This document shows, in pieces, positions 43,081 to 52,203 of a stretch of DNA of 64,000 bases. Made by a program: the position numbers and the translations under genes. The stretch's first letter is position 1; each line of letters starts with the position of its first letter. The notes under the pieces were generated by a model. The model was not told the DNA's origin and made no database searches. It saw nothing but the letters and a program-made list of their open reading frames with translations. This stretch comes from an uncultured Prevotellaceae bacterium. Lineage in GTDB: Bacteria > Bacteroidota > Bacteroidia > Bacteroidales > Bacteroidaceae. The stretch covers positions 155,135 to 219,134 of the forward strand of contig CAMHJQ010000001.1 in the NCBI GenBank assembly GCA_946185485.1, in the 5' to 3' direction.

Positions 43081-43476
43081 TTAATAGACGTAGCAAAGTA
43101 CCTCGCCGCCAATCTTCAGCTGCGAAGCCTCCTTGTCTGTCATTACACCTTTGGATGTAGATAAGATGGCAATACCTAATCCGTTAATAACACTCGGCAT
43201 GTTCTTGTAACCGGTATACTTGCGGAGACCGGGTGTAGACACACGCTTCAGGCACTTGATAGCGCTGGTCTTGGTGGCAGGGTCATACTTCAAAGCCACC
43301 TTGATAGTGCCCTGAGGGCCATCCTCGATGAACTTGTAGTTCAGGATGTAACCCTTCTCGAAGAGGATCTTCGTGATTTCCTTCTTCAAGTTAGACGCAG
43401 GAACCTCAACCACGCGGTGGTTGGCCATAATGGCGTTTCTGAGTCTGGTCAGATAATCTGCTATTGGATCTGTCAT
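43081..43476 (-). CDS. rpsH: 30S ribosomal protein S8
   Basis: The 131-residue protein (MTDPIADYLTRLRNAIMANH ... STSKGVMTDKEASQLKIGGE) is S8, a primary binder of the 16S central domain; in E. coli it also represses the spc operon. Length is normal. It lies between rpsN (61 bp) and rplF (15 bp). Confidence 0.98.
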   Translation of the reverse strand: MTDPIADYLTRLRNAIMANHRVVEVPASNLKKEITKILFEKGYILNYKFIEDGPQGTIKVALKYDPATKTSAIKCLKRVSTPGLRKYTGYKNMPSVINGLGIAILSTSKGVMTDKEASQLKIGGEVLCYVY

Positions 43477-43537
43477 AAATAATAATTGTTTAATTAATCG
43501 GGACTACCCCGACAATATTAAATAATAAAGTGAATTC

Positions 43538-43840
43538 TTACCAGCTGGCCTTCTTCACACCGGGGATGAGACCACTGGAAGCCATCTCGCGGAACTGGAT
43601 ACGCGACAGACCGAACTGACGCATATAGCCCTTGGGACGACCCGTAATCTTGCAACGGTTGTGCAGACGGATGGGGTTGGCGTTCTTGGGGATGGCCTGA
43701 AGGGCACGAGCAGCCTCGTAAGCCTCTGCGGGATCCTCAGACGTTGCGATGATCTTCTTCAAGGCTGCACGCTTTTCAGCATAACGGGCAACGAGCTTAG
43801 CACGCTTCACCTCACGAGCCTTCATTGATTCTTTTGCCAT
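43538..43840 (-). CDS. rpsN: 30S ribosomal protein S14, zinc-free long form
   Basis: The 100-residue protein ([20 protein letters not shown] ... RFGLSR-type [20 protein letters not shown]) is S14. The zinc-binding CxxC pairs of the short form are absent; only one Cys remains in [11 protein letters not shown]. It lies 5 bp after rplE in the spc operon and helps shape the 30S head. Confidence 0.97.
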   Translation of the reverse strand: MAKESMKAREVKRAKLVARYAEKRAALKKIIATSEDPAEAYEAARALQAIPKNANPIRLHNRCKITGRPKGYMRQFGLSRIQFREMASSGLIPGVKKASW

Positions 43841-43845
43841 ATCTC

Positions 43846-44403
43846 TTAATCGTTTTTAGCGTTCTTAAACGGCAGACCGAAAGCCTTCAGCAGTGCATAA
43901 CCCTCCTCGTCAGTCTTGGCAGACGTCACGAAGGTGATGTTCATACCCTGAATACGGTCTACGCTGTCGATGTTAATCTCAGGGAAGATGATCTGCTCCT
44001 GAACACCCAGGGTGTAGTTGCCACGACCATCGAACTTGCTCTCGATTCCCTTGAAGTCACGGATACGGGGCAGAGCCACGCGGACGAGCTTCTCCAGGAA
44101 CTCATACATGCGCTCACGACGCAGGGTAACCATCACGCCGATGGGCATCTTCTTACGAAGCTTGAAGTTGGCGATATCCTTCTTAGAATAGGTAGCGACA
44201 GCCTTCTGACCACAGATGGTGGTAATCTCGTTGATAGCTACGTCGATGATCTTCTTGTCCTGTGTGGCGTCACCCAGACCCTGGTTGACGACAATCTTCT
44301 TCAGGACGGGAACCTGCATCTTCGAGGTATAGCTGAACTGCTTCTCAAGTGCCGGAGCAATCTGCTCGGAGTACACTTTCTTCAATTGTGCTGTATTTGC
44401 CAT
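43846..44403 (-). CDS. rplE: 50S ribosomal protein L5
   Basis: The 185-residue protein contains [20 protein letters not shown] and [20 protein letters not shown], the L5 signature. It binds 5S rRNA and contacts the P-site tRNA. The start codon overlaps the rplX stop (TAATG at 44401-44405), so translation of the two is coupled. Confidence 0.98.
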   Translation of the reverse strand: MANTAQLKKVYSEQIAPALEKQFSYTSKMQVPVLKKIVVNQGLGDATQDKKIIDVAINEITTICGQKAVATYSKKDIANFKLRKKMPIGVMVTLRRERMYEFLEKLVRVALPRIRDFKGIESKFDGRGNYTLGVQEQIIFPEINIDSVDRIQGMNITFVTSAKTDEEGYALLKAFGLPFKNAKND

Positions 44404-44720
44404 TACTTAATCTCCTCCCCTGACTTTTTAGCGATACGAACGACGTTCTTACCCTCGTGCTTGATGCTGACGCGAGTAGCCTTGCCGCTCTTAGGATCGA
44501 TTAAACTTAAATTAGAGATATGTATCGGAGCTTCCTGCTTCACGATACCACCCTGCGGGTTCTTGGCGCTGGGCTTCTGGCTCTTAGAGACCATGTTGAC
44601 GCCCTCAACGAGTGCACGCTGCTTCTCAACGAGAACCTTGAGCACCTTGCCAGTCTTGCCCTTGTCCTCACCGGCCAGGACCATGACTGTATCGTTTTTT
44701 CTGATATGTAACTTAGCCAT
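44403..44720 (-). CDS. rplX: 50S ribosomal protein L24
   Basis: The 105-residue protein starts [20 protein letters not shown] with the KOW motif ([13 protein letters not shown]) of L24, which begins 50S assembly on the 23S 5' end. It follows rplN by 21 bp and its stop overlaps the rplE start. Confidence 0.98.
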   Translation of the reverse strand: MAKLHIRKNDTVMVLAGEDKGKTGKVLKVLVEKQRALVEGVNMVSKSQKPSAKNPQGGIVKQEAPIHISNLSLIDPKSGKATRVSIKHEGKNVVRIAKKSGEEIK

Positions 44721-44741
44721 TACTCTATTTACTTTTGATGA

Positions 44742-45107
44742 TTAAAGAACCTCGGGTGCCAGTGACACAACCTTCATGTTGACGGCACGGAGCTCACGGG
44801 CTACGGGACCGAAGATACGGCTGCCGCGGAGTTCACCGGCATTGTTCAACAATACACAGGCATTGTCATCGAAGCGGATGTAAGAACCATCGGCACGACG
44901 GATCTCCTTCTTGGTACGAACGACCAGAGCCTTCGACACTGCACCCTTTTTAACGTCACTTGTGGGGATTGCGTTCTTGATAGCAACGACAATCACGTCA
45001 CCCACACTTGCATAACGGCGGCGAGTACCACCCAGCACACGAATGCACAGAGCCTCGCGAGCACCGCTGTTATCAGCTACGGTAAGTCTTGTTTCTGTCT
45101 GAATCAT
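44742..45107 (-). CDS. rplN: 50S ribosomal protein L14
   Basis: The 121-residue protein ([20 protein letters not shown], then [14 protein letters not shown] and [13 protein letters not shown]) is L14, which bridges to the small subunit. Length and sequence are standard. It starts 2 bp after the rpsQ stop. Confidence 0.98.
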   Translation of the reverse strand: MIQTETRLTVADNSGAREALCIRVLGGTRRRYASVGDVIVVAIKNAIPTSDVKKGAVSKALVVRTKKEIRRADGSYIRFDDNACVLLNNAGELRGSRIFGPVARELRAVNMKVVSLAPEVL

Positions 45108-45109
45108 AA

Positions 45110-45367
45110 TTACTTAGCCTTTTCTACGATTTGTACTAAACGCCATCTCTTGGTCTTAGAGAGGGGGCGGGTCTCCATAATCAGAACGGTGTCACCAACC
45201 TGGCACTCATTCTTCTCATCGTGAGCATGGTACTTCTTTGTCTTCTGGACAAACTTACCATAAATCGGGTGCTTCTCCTTGAACTTAGCGGCAATAACAA
45301 TGGTTTTATCCATCTTGTTGCTGATAACGACACCCTGTCTTGTCTTTCTTAAATTTCTTGTTTCCAT
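45110..45367 (-). CDS. rpsQ: 30S ribosomal protein S17
   Basis: The 85-residue protein ([20 protein letters not shown] ... [20 protein letters not shown]) is S17, an OB-fold binder of the 16S 5' domain. Two in-frame ATG codons exist; 45367 matches the family N-terminus and is preferred to 45376. It follows rpmC closely. Confidence 0.96.
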   Translation of the reverse strand: METRNLRKTRQGVVISNKMDKTIVIAAKFKEKHPIYGKFVQKTKKYHAHDEKNECQVGDTVLIMETRPLSKTKRWRLVQIVEKAK

Positions 45368-45378
45368 CTGGACCATTG

Positions 45379-45573
45379 TTATTTGTTAAGTTCTCTCTGA
45401 CGGAGTTCTGTCTTCATACGTGCGATGTCACGACGTGCGGCCTTAATCTGTGATGGATTCTCCATGGGAGTCACTGCGTGGTTCAACTTCATCTGATTGT
45501 AGTTGGCAACCTCAGTCTCCAGCTTCTCGGCCAATTCCTTGGTCTCGAGACCTTTAATTTCATTCATCTTCAT
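45379..45573 (-). CDS. rpmC: 50S ribosomal protein L29
   Basis: The 64-residue helical protein ([20 protein letters not shown] ... [20 protein letters not shown]) is L29, located at the exit tunnel near the docking site for trigger factor and SRP. It lies between rplP (3 bp) and rpsQ. A second ATG two codons in cannot be excluded as the start. Confidence 0.97.
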   Translation of the reverse strand: MKMNEIKGLETKELAEKLETEVANYNQMKLNHAVTPMENPSQIKAARRDIARMKTELRQRELNK

Positions 45574-45576
45574 AGC

Positions 45577-46005
45577 TTAAGCGTTTTTATCGTAATCACG
45601 GCGAACAACAAACTTAGTCTTCACGGGCAGCTTCTGAGCGCCGAGGCGAAGAGCCTCCTTGGCAATCTCGAAGGGAACACCCTCGACCTCGAAGAGGATA
45701 CGACCCGGGGTAACCGGTGCCACCCATCCTGCGGGGTCACCCTTACCTTTACCCATACGTACGTCAGCAGGCTTGCGAGTGATGGGTTTGTCCGGGAAGA
45801 TGCGAATCCATACCTGACCTTCACGGTTCATGTAACGGTTGATGGCAACACGTGCTGCCTCAATCTGACGGCTGTCAATCCATTTGGCATCAAGCGTCTT
45901 GATACCGAACGAGCCGAAAGCCAGCGTCGTACCGCGGTGGGCATTGCCCTTGTTGCCACGGCCGTCCTGAGGCCTTCTATATCTTACTCTCTTTGGTTGT
46001 AACAT
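45577..46005 (-). CDS. rplP: 50S ribosomal protein L16
   Basis: The 142-residue protein starts [20 protein letters not shown] and contains [20 protein letters not shown] and [14 protein letters not shown], the L16 pattern. L16 helps place A-site tRNA. It follows rpsC by 25 bp and precedes rpmC by 3 bp. Confidence 0.98.
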   Translation of the reverse strand: MLQPKRVRYRRPQDGRGNKGNAHRGTTLAFGSFGIKTLDAKWIDSRQIEAARVAINRYMNREGQVWIRIFPDKPITRKPADVRMGKGKGDPAGWVAPVTPGRILFEVEGVPFEIAKEALRLGAQKLPVKTKFVVRRDYDKNA

Positions 46006-46030
46006 GATAGCTTCTTACTTTAAGTGTTTA

Positions 46031-46753
46031 TTACTTTTTCTTGTTGCGAAAACGTCTGCCACCGTTGTCACGACCGTTGGAGCGGGGTGCACCCTTCTCC
46101 TGAGTGAAGTTAGGAGCCAAGTCAACCTTTCCATAAACCTCACCACGGCAAATCCAGACTTTCAGACCTAACAGGCCAACCTTGGTCAGAGCCTCTGCCT
46201 GGCAGTAATCGATGTCAGCACGGAAGGTGTGCAGCGGTGTACGACCTTCCTTGATCATCTCGCTACGTGCGATTTCAGCACCGTTCAGACGGCCCGAGAT
46301 CTGCACCTTGATACCCTCTGCTCCAGCGCGCATGGTGTTGGCAACAGCCATCTTGATAGCACGGCGGTAAGCAATCTTACCCTCTATCTGGCGAGCGATG
46401 TTGTTGGCAACGATGTTTGCATCGAGCTCAGGCTTCTTCACTTCATAGATATTAATCTGAATCTCCTTGTCGTAGAGTTTCTTCAGCTCTTCCTTGAGCT
46501 TGTCGACATCCTGACCACCCTTACCAATGACCAGACCCGGACGGGCTGTGCAAATGGTGATGGTAACCAGCTTCAGTGTACGCTCGATGACAATCTTCGA
46601 GATGCTGGCCTTGGCCAGACGCTCGTTCAGATACTTACGGATTTTCTGGTCCTCGACCAGGTTGTCGCCGAAGTTCTTGCCTCCGAACCAATTGGAATCC
46701 CAACCCTTGACGATACCAAGACGGTTGCTAATAGGATTTACTTTCTGTCCCAT
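46031..46753 (-). CDS. rpsC: 30S ribosomal protein S3
   Basis: The 240-residue protein ([20 protein letters not shown]) has a KH domain ([20 protein letters not shown]) and the S3 C-terminal domain ([20 protein letters not shown]). It forms the mRNA entry channel with S4 and S5. The last 25 residues are a basic Arg/Asn tail. It follows rplV by 5 bp. Confidence 0.98.
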   Translation of the reverse strand: MGQKVNPISNRLGIVKGWDSNWFGGKNFGDNLVEDQKIRKYLNERLAKASISKIVIERTLKLVTITICTARPGLVIGKGGQDVDKLKEELKKLYDKEIQINIYEVKKPELDANIVANNIARQIEGKIAYRRAIKMAVANTMRAGAEGIKVQISGRLNGAEIARSEMIKEGRTPLHTFRADIDYCQAEALTKVGLLGLKVWICRGEVYGKVDLAPNFTQEKGAPRSNGRDNGGRRFRNKKK

Positions 46754-46758
46754 ACCTT

Positions 46759-47160
46759 TTACTTATCATTAGTTTTAGCGTCGACAAACAGAGTTACGTG
46801 GTTGCTACGCTTGCGGATGCGGTAGCCACGGCCCTGAGGTGCCGGTCTCATACGTTTCATTGTCACACCTTCGTCGACGAAGACACGGCTGACGTACAGC
46901 TCGCCGTCCTCTGCCTTGCGGTCATTCTTGGCCTCCCAGTTGGCGATAGCCGAGCGGAGAAGCTTCTCTACATTCTCTGAGGCAGCCTTCTTCGAGAAAC
47001 GAAGCACGCCAAGGGCGCGGTTCACCTCCATGCCGCGGATCATGTCGACCACATAACGCATCTTGCGGGGTGAAGAGGGACAGCCTTTCAGCTTTGCAAA
47101 GTACTGTGTCTTATTGGCTGCTTTTCTCTGTTCAGCCGCTAATCTTTTTCTTGCTCCCAT
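46759..47160 (-). CDS. rplV: 50S ribosomal protein L22
   Basis: The 133-residue protein contains [20 protein letters not shown] and the hairpin loop [20 protein letters not shown], whose tip lines the narrow part of the peptide exit tunnel, the site of macrolide-resistance changes. Length is normal for the phylum. It follows rpsS by 40 bp. Confidence 0.98.
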   Translation of the reverse strand: MGARKRLAAEQRKAANKTQYFAKLKGCPSSPRKMRYVVDMIRGMEVNRALGVLRFSKKAASENVEKLLRSAIANWEAKNDRKAEDGELYVSRVFVDEGVTMKRMRPAPQGRGYRIRKRSNHVTLFVDAKTNDK

Positions 47161-47200
47161 TATTTTACTTTCTTAATTTCATGAATTAATGTCCCTGGGA

Positions 47201-47467
47201 TTACTTCTTGTTACCGGCATGGCCACCGAAACGACGCGTGGGAGAGAACTCGCCCAGCTTGTGTCCTACCATGTTCTCGGTAATGTAGACAGGGATGAAT
47301 TTGTTACCGTTATGAACTGCAACTGTATGTCCCACGAAATCCGGGGAAATCATTGAAGCTCTGGCCCATGTCTTGACGACATTCTTCTTACCGCTCTCAT
47401 TCATAGCGAGAATCTTCTTCTCGAGCGATACGTTGATGTACGGGCCTTTTTTTAATGAACGACTCAT
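47201..47467 (-). CDS. rpsS: 30S ribosomal protein S19
   Basis: The 88-residue protein ([20 protein letters not shown] ... [20 protein letters not shown]) is S19, which binds the 16S head with S13. Sequence and length are standard. It lies between rplB (25 bp) and rplV. Confidence 0.98.
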   Translation of the reverse strand: MSRSLKKGPYINVSLEKKILAMNESGKKNVVKTWARASMISPDFVGHTVAVHNGNKFIPVYITENMVGHKLGEFSPTRRFGGHAGNKK

Positions 47468-47492
47468 AATTTACACTCTTTTAATTTCGTGA

Positions 47493-48320
47493 TTACTTCT
47501 TGTTAGCTCTTTCGATGATGTACTTGTTCGACTGCTTCTTCGGAGCGCGAGTCTTGAGACCCTTAGCGTACAAGCCCTTGCGTGAACGTGGGTGTCCACC
47601 AGACTGACGGCCTTCACCACCACCCATCGGGTGATCGTGCGGGTTCATGACAACACCACGGTTGTGGGGGCGACGGCCCAACCAGCGTGAGCGACCAGCC
47701 TTACCAGACTGCTCCAGCGCGTGGTCAGAGTTACCAACGCTACCAATCGTGGCCTTACAAGCACTCAGGATCTGACGGGTTTCGCCAGAAGGGAGCTTAA
47801 TCACGCAGTAGCTACCCTCACGAGAGGTCAGCTGAGCGAAATTACCAGCCGAACGGACCAGCAGGGCACCCTGTCCGGGACGCAACTCAATGTTGTGAAT
47901 CACGGTACCCACGGGGATGTTTGCCAGGGGGAGCGCATTACCTACCTCAGGCACTGCCTCTGCACCCGACATCAAGGTTGCACCAACCTCCAGTCCGTTA
48001 GGAGCAATGATATAACGTTTTTCACCATCAACGTAGTAAAGCAATGCGATACGAGCTGAACGGTTAGGATCGTACTCGATAGTCTTTACTACAGCTGGAA
48101 CACCATCCTTCTCTCGCTTGAAGTCGATCAGACGATACTTCTTCTTGTGACCGCCGCCCATGTAGCGGACAGTCATCTTACCGGTGTTGTTTCGACCACC
48201 GGTAGAACGCTTACCGTAAACGAGAGACTTCTCTGGCACGGATGCAGTAATATCCTCGAACGTGCCAATAATCTTGTGTCTTTGACCCGGAGTAACGGGC
48301 TTTAATTTACGTACTGCCAT
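47493..48320 (-). CDS. rplB: 50S ribosomal protein L2
   Basis: The 275-residue protein ([20 protein letters not shown]) carries the strongly conserved [18 protein letters not shown] segment, with the histidine near the peptidyl-transferase centre. L2 is needed for subunit association. It follows rplW by 6 bp. Confidence 0.98.
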   Translation of the reverse strand: MAVRKLKPVTPGQRHKIIGTFEDITASVPEKSLVYGKRSTGGRNNTGKMTVRYMGGGHKKKYRLIDFKREKDGVPAVVKTIEYDPNRSARIALLYYVDGEKRYIIAPNGLEVGATLMSGAEAVPEVGNALPLANIPVGTVIHNIELRPGQGALLVRSAGNFAQLTSREGSYCVIKLPSGETRQILSACKATIGSVGNSDHALEQSGKAGRSRWLGRRPHNRGVVMNPHDHPMGGGEGRQSGGHPRSRKGLYAKGLKTRAPKKQSNKYIIERANKK

Positions 48321-48326
48321 TTCTTA

Positions 48327-48689
48327 TTACTGAATATTGCTATAAAAATCAATGGTATCGCCCTCCTTCAGAGTAACGATTGCTTTCTTGAACGCGTTCT
48401 TCGAGCCTCTCACGAGACCTGCCTTGGTATAGCGCGACGAGCGCTTGCCGGCATAGCGAGCCGTGTTCACATTCTCTACTGTCACATTGTACAGAGCCTC
48501 AACCTCCTTGGCGATTTCAATCTTGTTAGCCTCGGGCTTGACGATGAAACCGTACTTGGTCTGAGCCTTCTTCGTCACCTCCTCGCCGCGGTGCTTACCG
48601 GTCTTGGGCTTGTAGGTGCGATCCATAGAAGACTTCTCTGTAATGTTGGTCATTTTCTCTGTAATCAGAGGCTTTATAATGAAACTCAT
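48327..48689 (-). CDS. rplW: 50S ribosomal protein L23 with an internal insertion
   Basis: The 120-residue protein starts MSFIIKPLITEKMTNITEKS and ends KAIVTLKEGDTIDFYSNIQ. Between the N-terminal strand and the core (KYGFIVKPEANKIEIAKEVE) lie about 25 extra residues (DRTYKPKTGKHRGEEVTKKA) compared with the E. coli protein; I believe this is usual in Bacteroidales. L23 is the docking point for trigger factor and SRP at the exit tunnel. ATG 48689 fits the family; an earlier in-frame ATG at 48701 is not supported. A 7-bp array lies upstream. Confidence 0.97.
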   Translation of the reverse strand: MSFIIKPLITEKMTNITEKSSMDRTYKPKTGKHRGEEVTKKAQTKYGFIVKPEANKIEIAKEVEALYNVTVENVNTARYAGKRSSRYTKAGLVRGSKNAFKKAIVTLKEGDTIDFYSNIQ

Positions 48690-48690
48690 A

Positions 48691-48725
48691 ATAATTATCA
48701 ATTTTCAATTATCAATTATCAATTA
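48691..48725. repeat. 7-bp array between rplD and rplW
   Basis: ataatta, tcaattt, tcaatta, tcaatta, tcaatta: five units running into the rplD stop codon (48723-48725). Confidence 0.8.
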
Positions 48726-49349
48726 ACCCAGCACACCGTCGATAGCCTTCAGCGAGTTCTCAGTGATAACCATCACGTCAGCGTTCAGCACCTTGTAGGT
48801 ATTCACGTTAGCGGCGATGATGCACTCTGCCTTCTGCAGGTTGCGAGCCGACAGATACACATTCTTATTAGCCTCGGGAAGCACCATCAGCACCTTCTTG
48901 CCGTCAACCTTCAGGTTCTTGGCGAGCGTGACGAACTCCTTGGTCTTGGGAGCCTCGAAGTTGAAGTCCTCAACAACGATGATAGCGTTCTCCTGAGCCT
49001 TGTACGACAGAGCCGACTTACGAGCCAGCTTCTTCACCTTCAGGTTCAGCTTGAAACCGTAGTCGCGGGGCTTCGGGCCGAATACGCGACCACCACCACG
49101 CAGCAGGGGTGAGTTGATGTCACCGTGACGGGCACCGCCGCCGCCCTTCTGACGACCGAGCTTGCGGGTAGAACCGGCGTGCTCAGAACGCTCCTTGGCT
49201 TTTGCCGTACCCTGGCGCTGGTTGGCCATATACTGCTTTACATCCAGATAGATGACATGATCGTTAGGTTCAATGCCGAAGATAGCATCGTTCAACGTAA
49301 CCTTACGTCCGGTCTCCTGACCGTTGATATTCAATACGTTCAATTCCAT
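48723..49349 (-). CDS. rplD: 50S ribosomal protein L4
   Basis: The 208-residue protein contains the RNA-binding loop [20 protein letters not shown], which reaches the exit tunnel. In E. coli L4 also represses its own S10 operon by attenuation and translation control; whether that holds here is unknown. It follows rplC by 3 bp. Confidence 0.98.
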   Translation of the reverse strand: MELNVLNINGQETGRKVTLNDAIFGIEPNDHVIYLDVKQYMANQRQGTAKAKERSEHAGSTRKLGRQKGGGGARHGDINSPLLRGGGRVFGPKPRDYGFKLNLKVKKLARKSALSYKAQENAIIVVEDFNFEAPKTKEFVTLAKNLKVDGKKVLMVLPEANKNVYLSARNLQKAECIIAANVNTYKVLNADVMVITENSLKAIDGVLG

Positions 49350-49352
49350 AGC

Positions 49353-49967
49353 TTACTTCTCGATTAAAACAGTTGAACCATTACAACCGGCGCAGCTACC
49401 CTTCACAAGAATCAGGTTGTGCTCCGGAATCACCTTTAACACTCTGAGGTTCTGGGTTGTCACGCGGTCGCCACCCATCTGGCCACCCATGCGCATTCCC
49501 TTGAACACCTTGGCGGGGTAAGAACAAGCACCGATAGAACCGGGCTTGCGCAGACGGTCATCCTGACCGTGGGTGCTCTGACCGACACCACCGAAACCAT
49601 GGCGCTTCACAACACCCTGGAAACCCTTACCCTTCGAGGTACCAACGACATCAACGAACTCGGTGTCATTGAACAACTCAACGGTGATTGTGTCACCGAG
49701 GTTGTGCTCCTCGTCAAACTTGAACTCGGCCAAGTGGGCCTTCGGTGTTGTACCAGCCTTCTTAAAGATACCCATCATAGCCTTCGTGGTGTTCTTTTCT
49801 TTCTTCTCACCAAAGGCCAACTGCAGGGCTGTGTAACCGTCTTTCTCGACGGTCTTCACCTGAGTGACAACACAAGGACCAGCTTCGATAACAGTGCACG
49901 GTACATTCTTACCGTCGGCACTGAAAACGGATGTCATTCCGATTTTTCTTCCAATTAATCCTGGCAT
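49353..49967 (-). CDS. rplC: 50S ribosomal protein L3
   Basis: The 204-residue protein starts [20 protein letters not shown] and has the central finger [20 protein letters not shown] and [20 protein letters not shown] that approaches the peptidyl-transferase centre. The C-terminal [16 protein letters not shown] has two Cys where I expect a motif like GxxPGxKGS. It is the first ribosomal gene downstream of the break in the S10 operon and has its own promoter and long leader. Confidence 0.97.
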   Translation of the reverse strand: MPGLIGRKIGMTSVFSADGKNVPCTVIEAGPCVVTQVKTVEKDGYTALQLAFGEKKEKNTTKAMMGIFKKAGTTPKAHLAEFKFDEEHNLGDTITVELFNDTEFVDVVGTSKGKGFQGVVKRHGFGGVGQSTHGQDDRLRKPGSIGACSYPAKVFKGMRMGGQMGGDRVTTQNLRVLKVIPEHNLILVKGSCAGCNGSTVLIEK

Positions 49968-50158
49968 TTCAGTTTTAAAATTTAATAATAATGTTATTTA
50001 TAATATATTAATCTCATGTTTCAGTGCCATTTTGCCACCTTCTAACTTTTAGAGCACACACATAAAGAAACGAACTACATCTCCCCTTCCGAAGAGTAAG
50101 TCGCTCTAATTCAGTGCTTTGATAGCTCGAAAGCCAGCGCAATGGGCACTTTTGCGGG
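49968..50158 (-). ncRNA. Long leader of the rplC operon
   Basis: About 185 bases lie between the expected transcript start and the rplC ATG. The promoter-near half is mixed sequence with several possible short pairings; the gene-near half is AT-rich. It may carry L4-type or other ribosomal autoregulation, but no specific fold was recognised. Confidence 0.35.
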
Positions 50159-50160
50159 TG

Positions 50161-50192
50161 CAAAGGTACATATTATTAATGACATAAACAAG
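50161..50192 (-). promoter_or_regulatory. Promoter of the rplC-to-rplQ ribosomal run
   Basis: CTTG (50189-50192), 20 bp, TACCTTTG (50161-50168) on the minus strand: one mismatch to consensus. It lets the ribosomal run be transcribed without rpsJ. Confidence 0.75.
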
Positions 50193-50228
50193 ACGGCAGA
50201 CCTTGTTTATAACATTATTTAAGCATTT

Positions 50229-52184
50229 TTAACATTCAGACAGCGGTGTTCCCTTCAGGAGTTGGATGGCGAGCATGGTCAGGTCGTCGCTCTGTTCGGC
50301 ATCGCCAACGAAATCATGAACAGCGTCAGCCATCATGGCGATGATGTCCTTCGGGGCTTGCTTGTGTTCAGCCAGGGCACGCTCAGCCACCTCGTTGATA
50401 CGGTCCATCTGGAACTGGTCGTGGTTGGCATTCTCCGCCTCAGTCAGTCCGTCGGTGAAGAGGAAGATGGTGGTACCCTGACAAACGACAGCCTCCTGGA
50501 CAGTAAACGTCCAGTCAGGCATGAAGCCGACAGGGATATTCGAGTCAACAGGCAACTCGCCCACACCCATACCGACCAGCAACGGAGCATCGTGACCGGC
50601 ATTGCAATAGTGCATGAGACCCGTTTCGAGGTCCAGGACACCGACGAAGAGGGTGACGAACATGTTGAGCTCGTTGATTTCTGCCATCGACTCGTTCAGG
50701 ATAGACACAATACGGTCGGGGGAAGACTCGTGCGAGGAGACGGTACGGAACATCGATCTGGTGACGGTCATGAAGAGCGATGCCGGCACTCCCTTGCCCG
50801 AGACGTCGCCGATGCAGAAGAACAGCTTGCCGTCGCGGATATAGAAGTCGAAGAGGTCGCCACCTACCTCCTTGGCAGGTGTCAGCGAGGCAAAGAGCTG
50901 CACGTCGTCGCGGTCGGGATAGGTCGGGAACTCCTTGGGCAGCATACCCATCTGGATGGTGCTGGCAATATGGAGCTCGCTCTCTATCGACGCCTTCTGC
51001 GACGTGGTCTTCTTCAGTTCTTCGATATAGTTGACCAGCGAGTGCTGCATGTTGCCGAACGACTGGCTCAGCTGTCCTATCTCATCCGTACGCTGGAAGT
51101 CGGGCAACTCCGCATCGAAGCGTCCCGAGGCGATGGTCTCTGCCTCCTTGGCCAGACGGCGCAGCGGCTGCAATTCTCTGGTGATGACACGGATAAAGAG
51201 ATAGAGCATCAACAGCAGGCCGACAGTGACGATGCTCATGACCGTATGGCGAAGCCGGTCAAAGCCGCCGAAGATGTCGCTCTCCGGACAGACAATAGCC
51301 ATGCTCCAGCCCGACTGCCCCAAGGACTTGTAGAAGACGTAGCTGTCCTGACCGTCAACGCTCATGCGTCGCATGCCCTCCTCACCACGCTGCATGGCGT
51401 GTCCCAGAGCCGTTATGTCCGAGTCGGGACGCTCGAGGGTCTGGGTGTAGATGGTCTGGTAGATGAGTTTGGTCGTATCGGGATGGACGAAGAAAGTACC
51501 TCCCTTGCCTATCATGATGCTATAGGAGTTCGGATAGGGTTTTACTGCTGAGATGGTTTGCGACAGCCAGCTCAGCGACAGGCCGGTATTGAGGACGCCG
51601 ATCTTCTTTCCATATTTGTCCTTGATAGGCAGGCAGTACGATGTCACCATCTCCTTGGTATTGGTCGGCACATCCAGGTCCATATACGGCTCCGTCCAGC
51701 AGGGACGGTCGAGCAACGAAGGCATGAGATACCAGTCCGCATAGAAGTACTGGTAGTTGTCGCTACCGCCCTGGATGGTGCGAATGCTGTCGCCTTCATG
51801 CTTGGAATAAGCCGAGAAGTAGCGTCCTTTTTCTTTAAAATAGTAGGGTTCGAAGGCGATGGAACAGTTGTAGAAGTCGGGGTTGTTTTGCAGCATACTC
51901 TTGCTGTAGACAAACATCGAGTCGGCTACCTCTGGGTGACGGTCAACCAGCCACAGTGTCATGGTGGCTGCTACCTCTACGCGGTTCAAGATGCTCGTCA
52001 CGCGCAACGAGGTATTATTCAGAATCTGTGTGGCATGATTGATAGCCTCCTGACGGATAGCCTCACGCGACTGATAAAAGAGGAACCCCAGGGCTGCAAT
52101 GAAGATAATGGTGGCAAACATCACCACCCAGAGACTGACCCTGACAGAAAGTTTACGGCGGATATACGCTAAAATATTCTTCAT
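50229..52184 (-). CDS. Membrane SpoIIE-type PP2C phosphatase with Cache sensor and HAMP
   Basis: The 651-residue protein has a transmembrane helix (about 20-40), a periplasmic dCache-like sensor (about 42-310; YSIMIGKGGTFFVHPD), a second helix (about 322-342), a HAMP domain (about 343-397; ITRELQPLRRLAKEAETIAS, DEIGQLSQSF) and a SpoIIE/PP2C phosphatase (about 415-640) with FASLTPAKEVGGDLFDFY, IGDVSGKGVPASLFM and LFTDGLTEAEN, keeping the metal-binding Asp residues. Such enzymes remove phosphate from anti-sigma-factor antagonists or other Ser/Thr targets; the target here is unknown. ATG 52184 is preferred because an in-frame ATG at 52214 overlaps the gene before it. It follows a binding-protein gene by 19 bp, probably its ligand partner. 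Confidence 0.9.
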   Translation of the reverse strand: MKNILAYIRRKLSVRVSLWVVMFATIIFIAALGFLFYQSREAIRQEAINHATQILNNTSLRVTSILNRVEVAATMTLWLVDRHPEVADSMFVYSKSMLQNNPDFYNCSIAFEPYYFKEKGRYFSAYSKHEGDSIRTIQGGSDNYQYFYADWYLMPSLLDRPCWTEPYMDLDVPTNTKEMVTSYCLPIKDKYGKKIGVLNTGLSLSWLSQTISAVKPYPNSYSIMIGKGGTFFVHPDTTKLIYQTIYTQTLERPDSDITALGHAMQRGEEGMRRMSVDGQDSYVFYKSLGQSGWSMAIVCPESDIFGGFDRLRHTVMSIVTVGLLLMLYLFIRVITRELQPLRRLAKEAETIASGRFDAELPDFQRTDEIGQLSQSFGNMQHSLVNYIEELKKTTSQKASIESELHIASTIQMGMLPKEFPTYPDRDDVQLFASLTPAKEVGGDLFDFYIRDGKLFFCIGDVSGKGVPASLFMTVTRSMFRTVSSHESSPDRIVSILNESMAEINELNMFVTLFVGVLDLETGLMHYCNAGHDAPLLVGMGVGELPVDSNIPVGFMPDWTFTVQEAVVCQGTTIFLFTDGLTEAENANHDQFQMDRINEVAERALAEHKQAPKDIIAMMADAVHDFVGDAEQSDDLTMLAIQLLKGTPLSEC

Positions 52185-52203
52185 GCGATTCTTTCTTCTA
52201 CAT

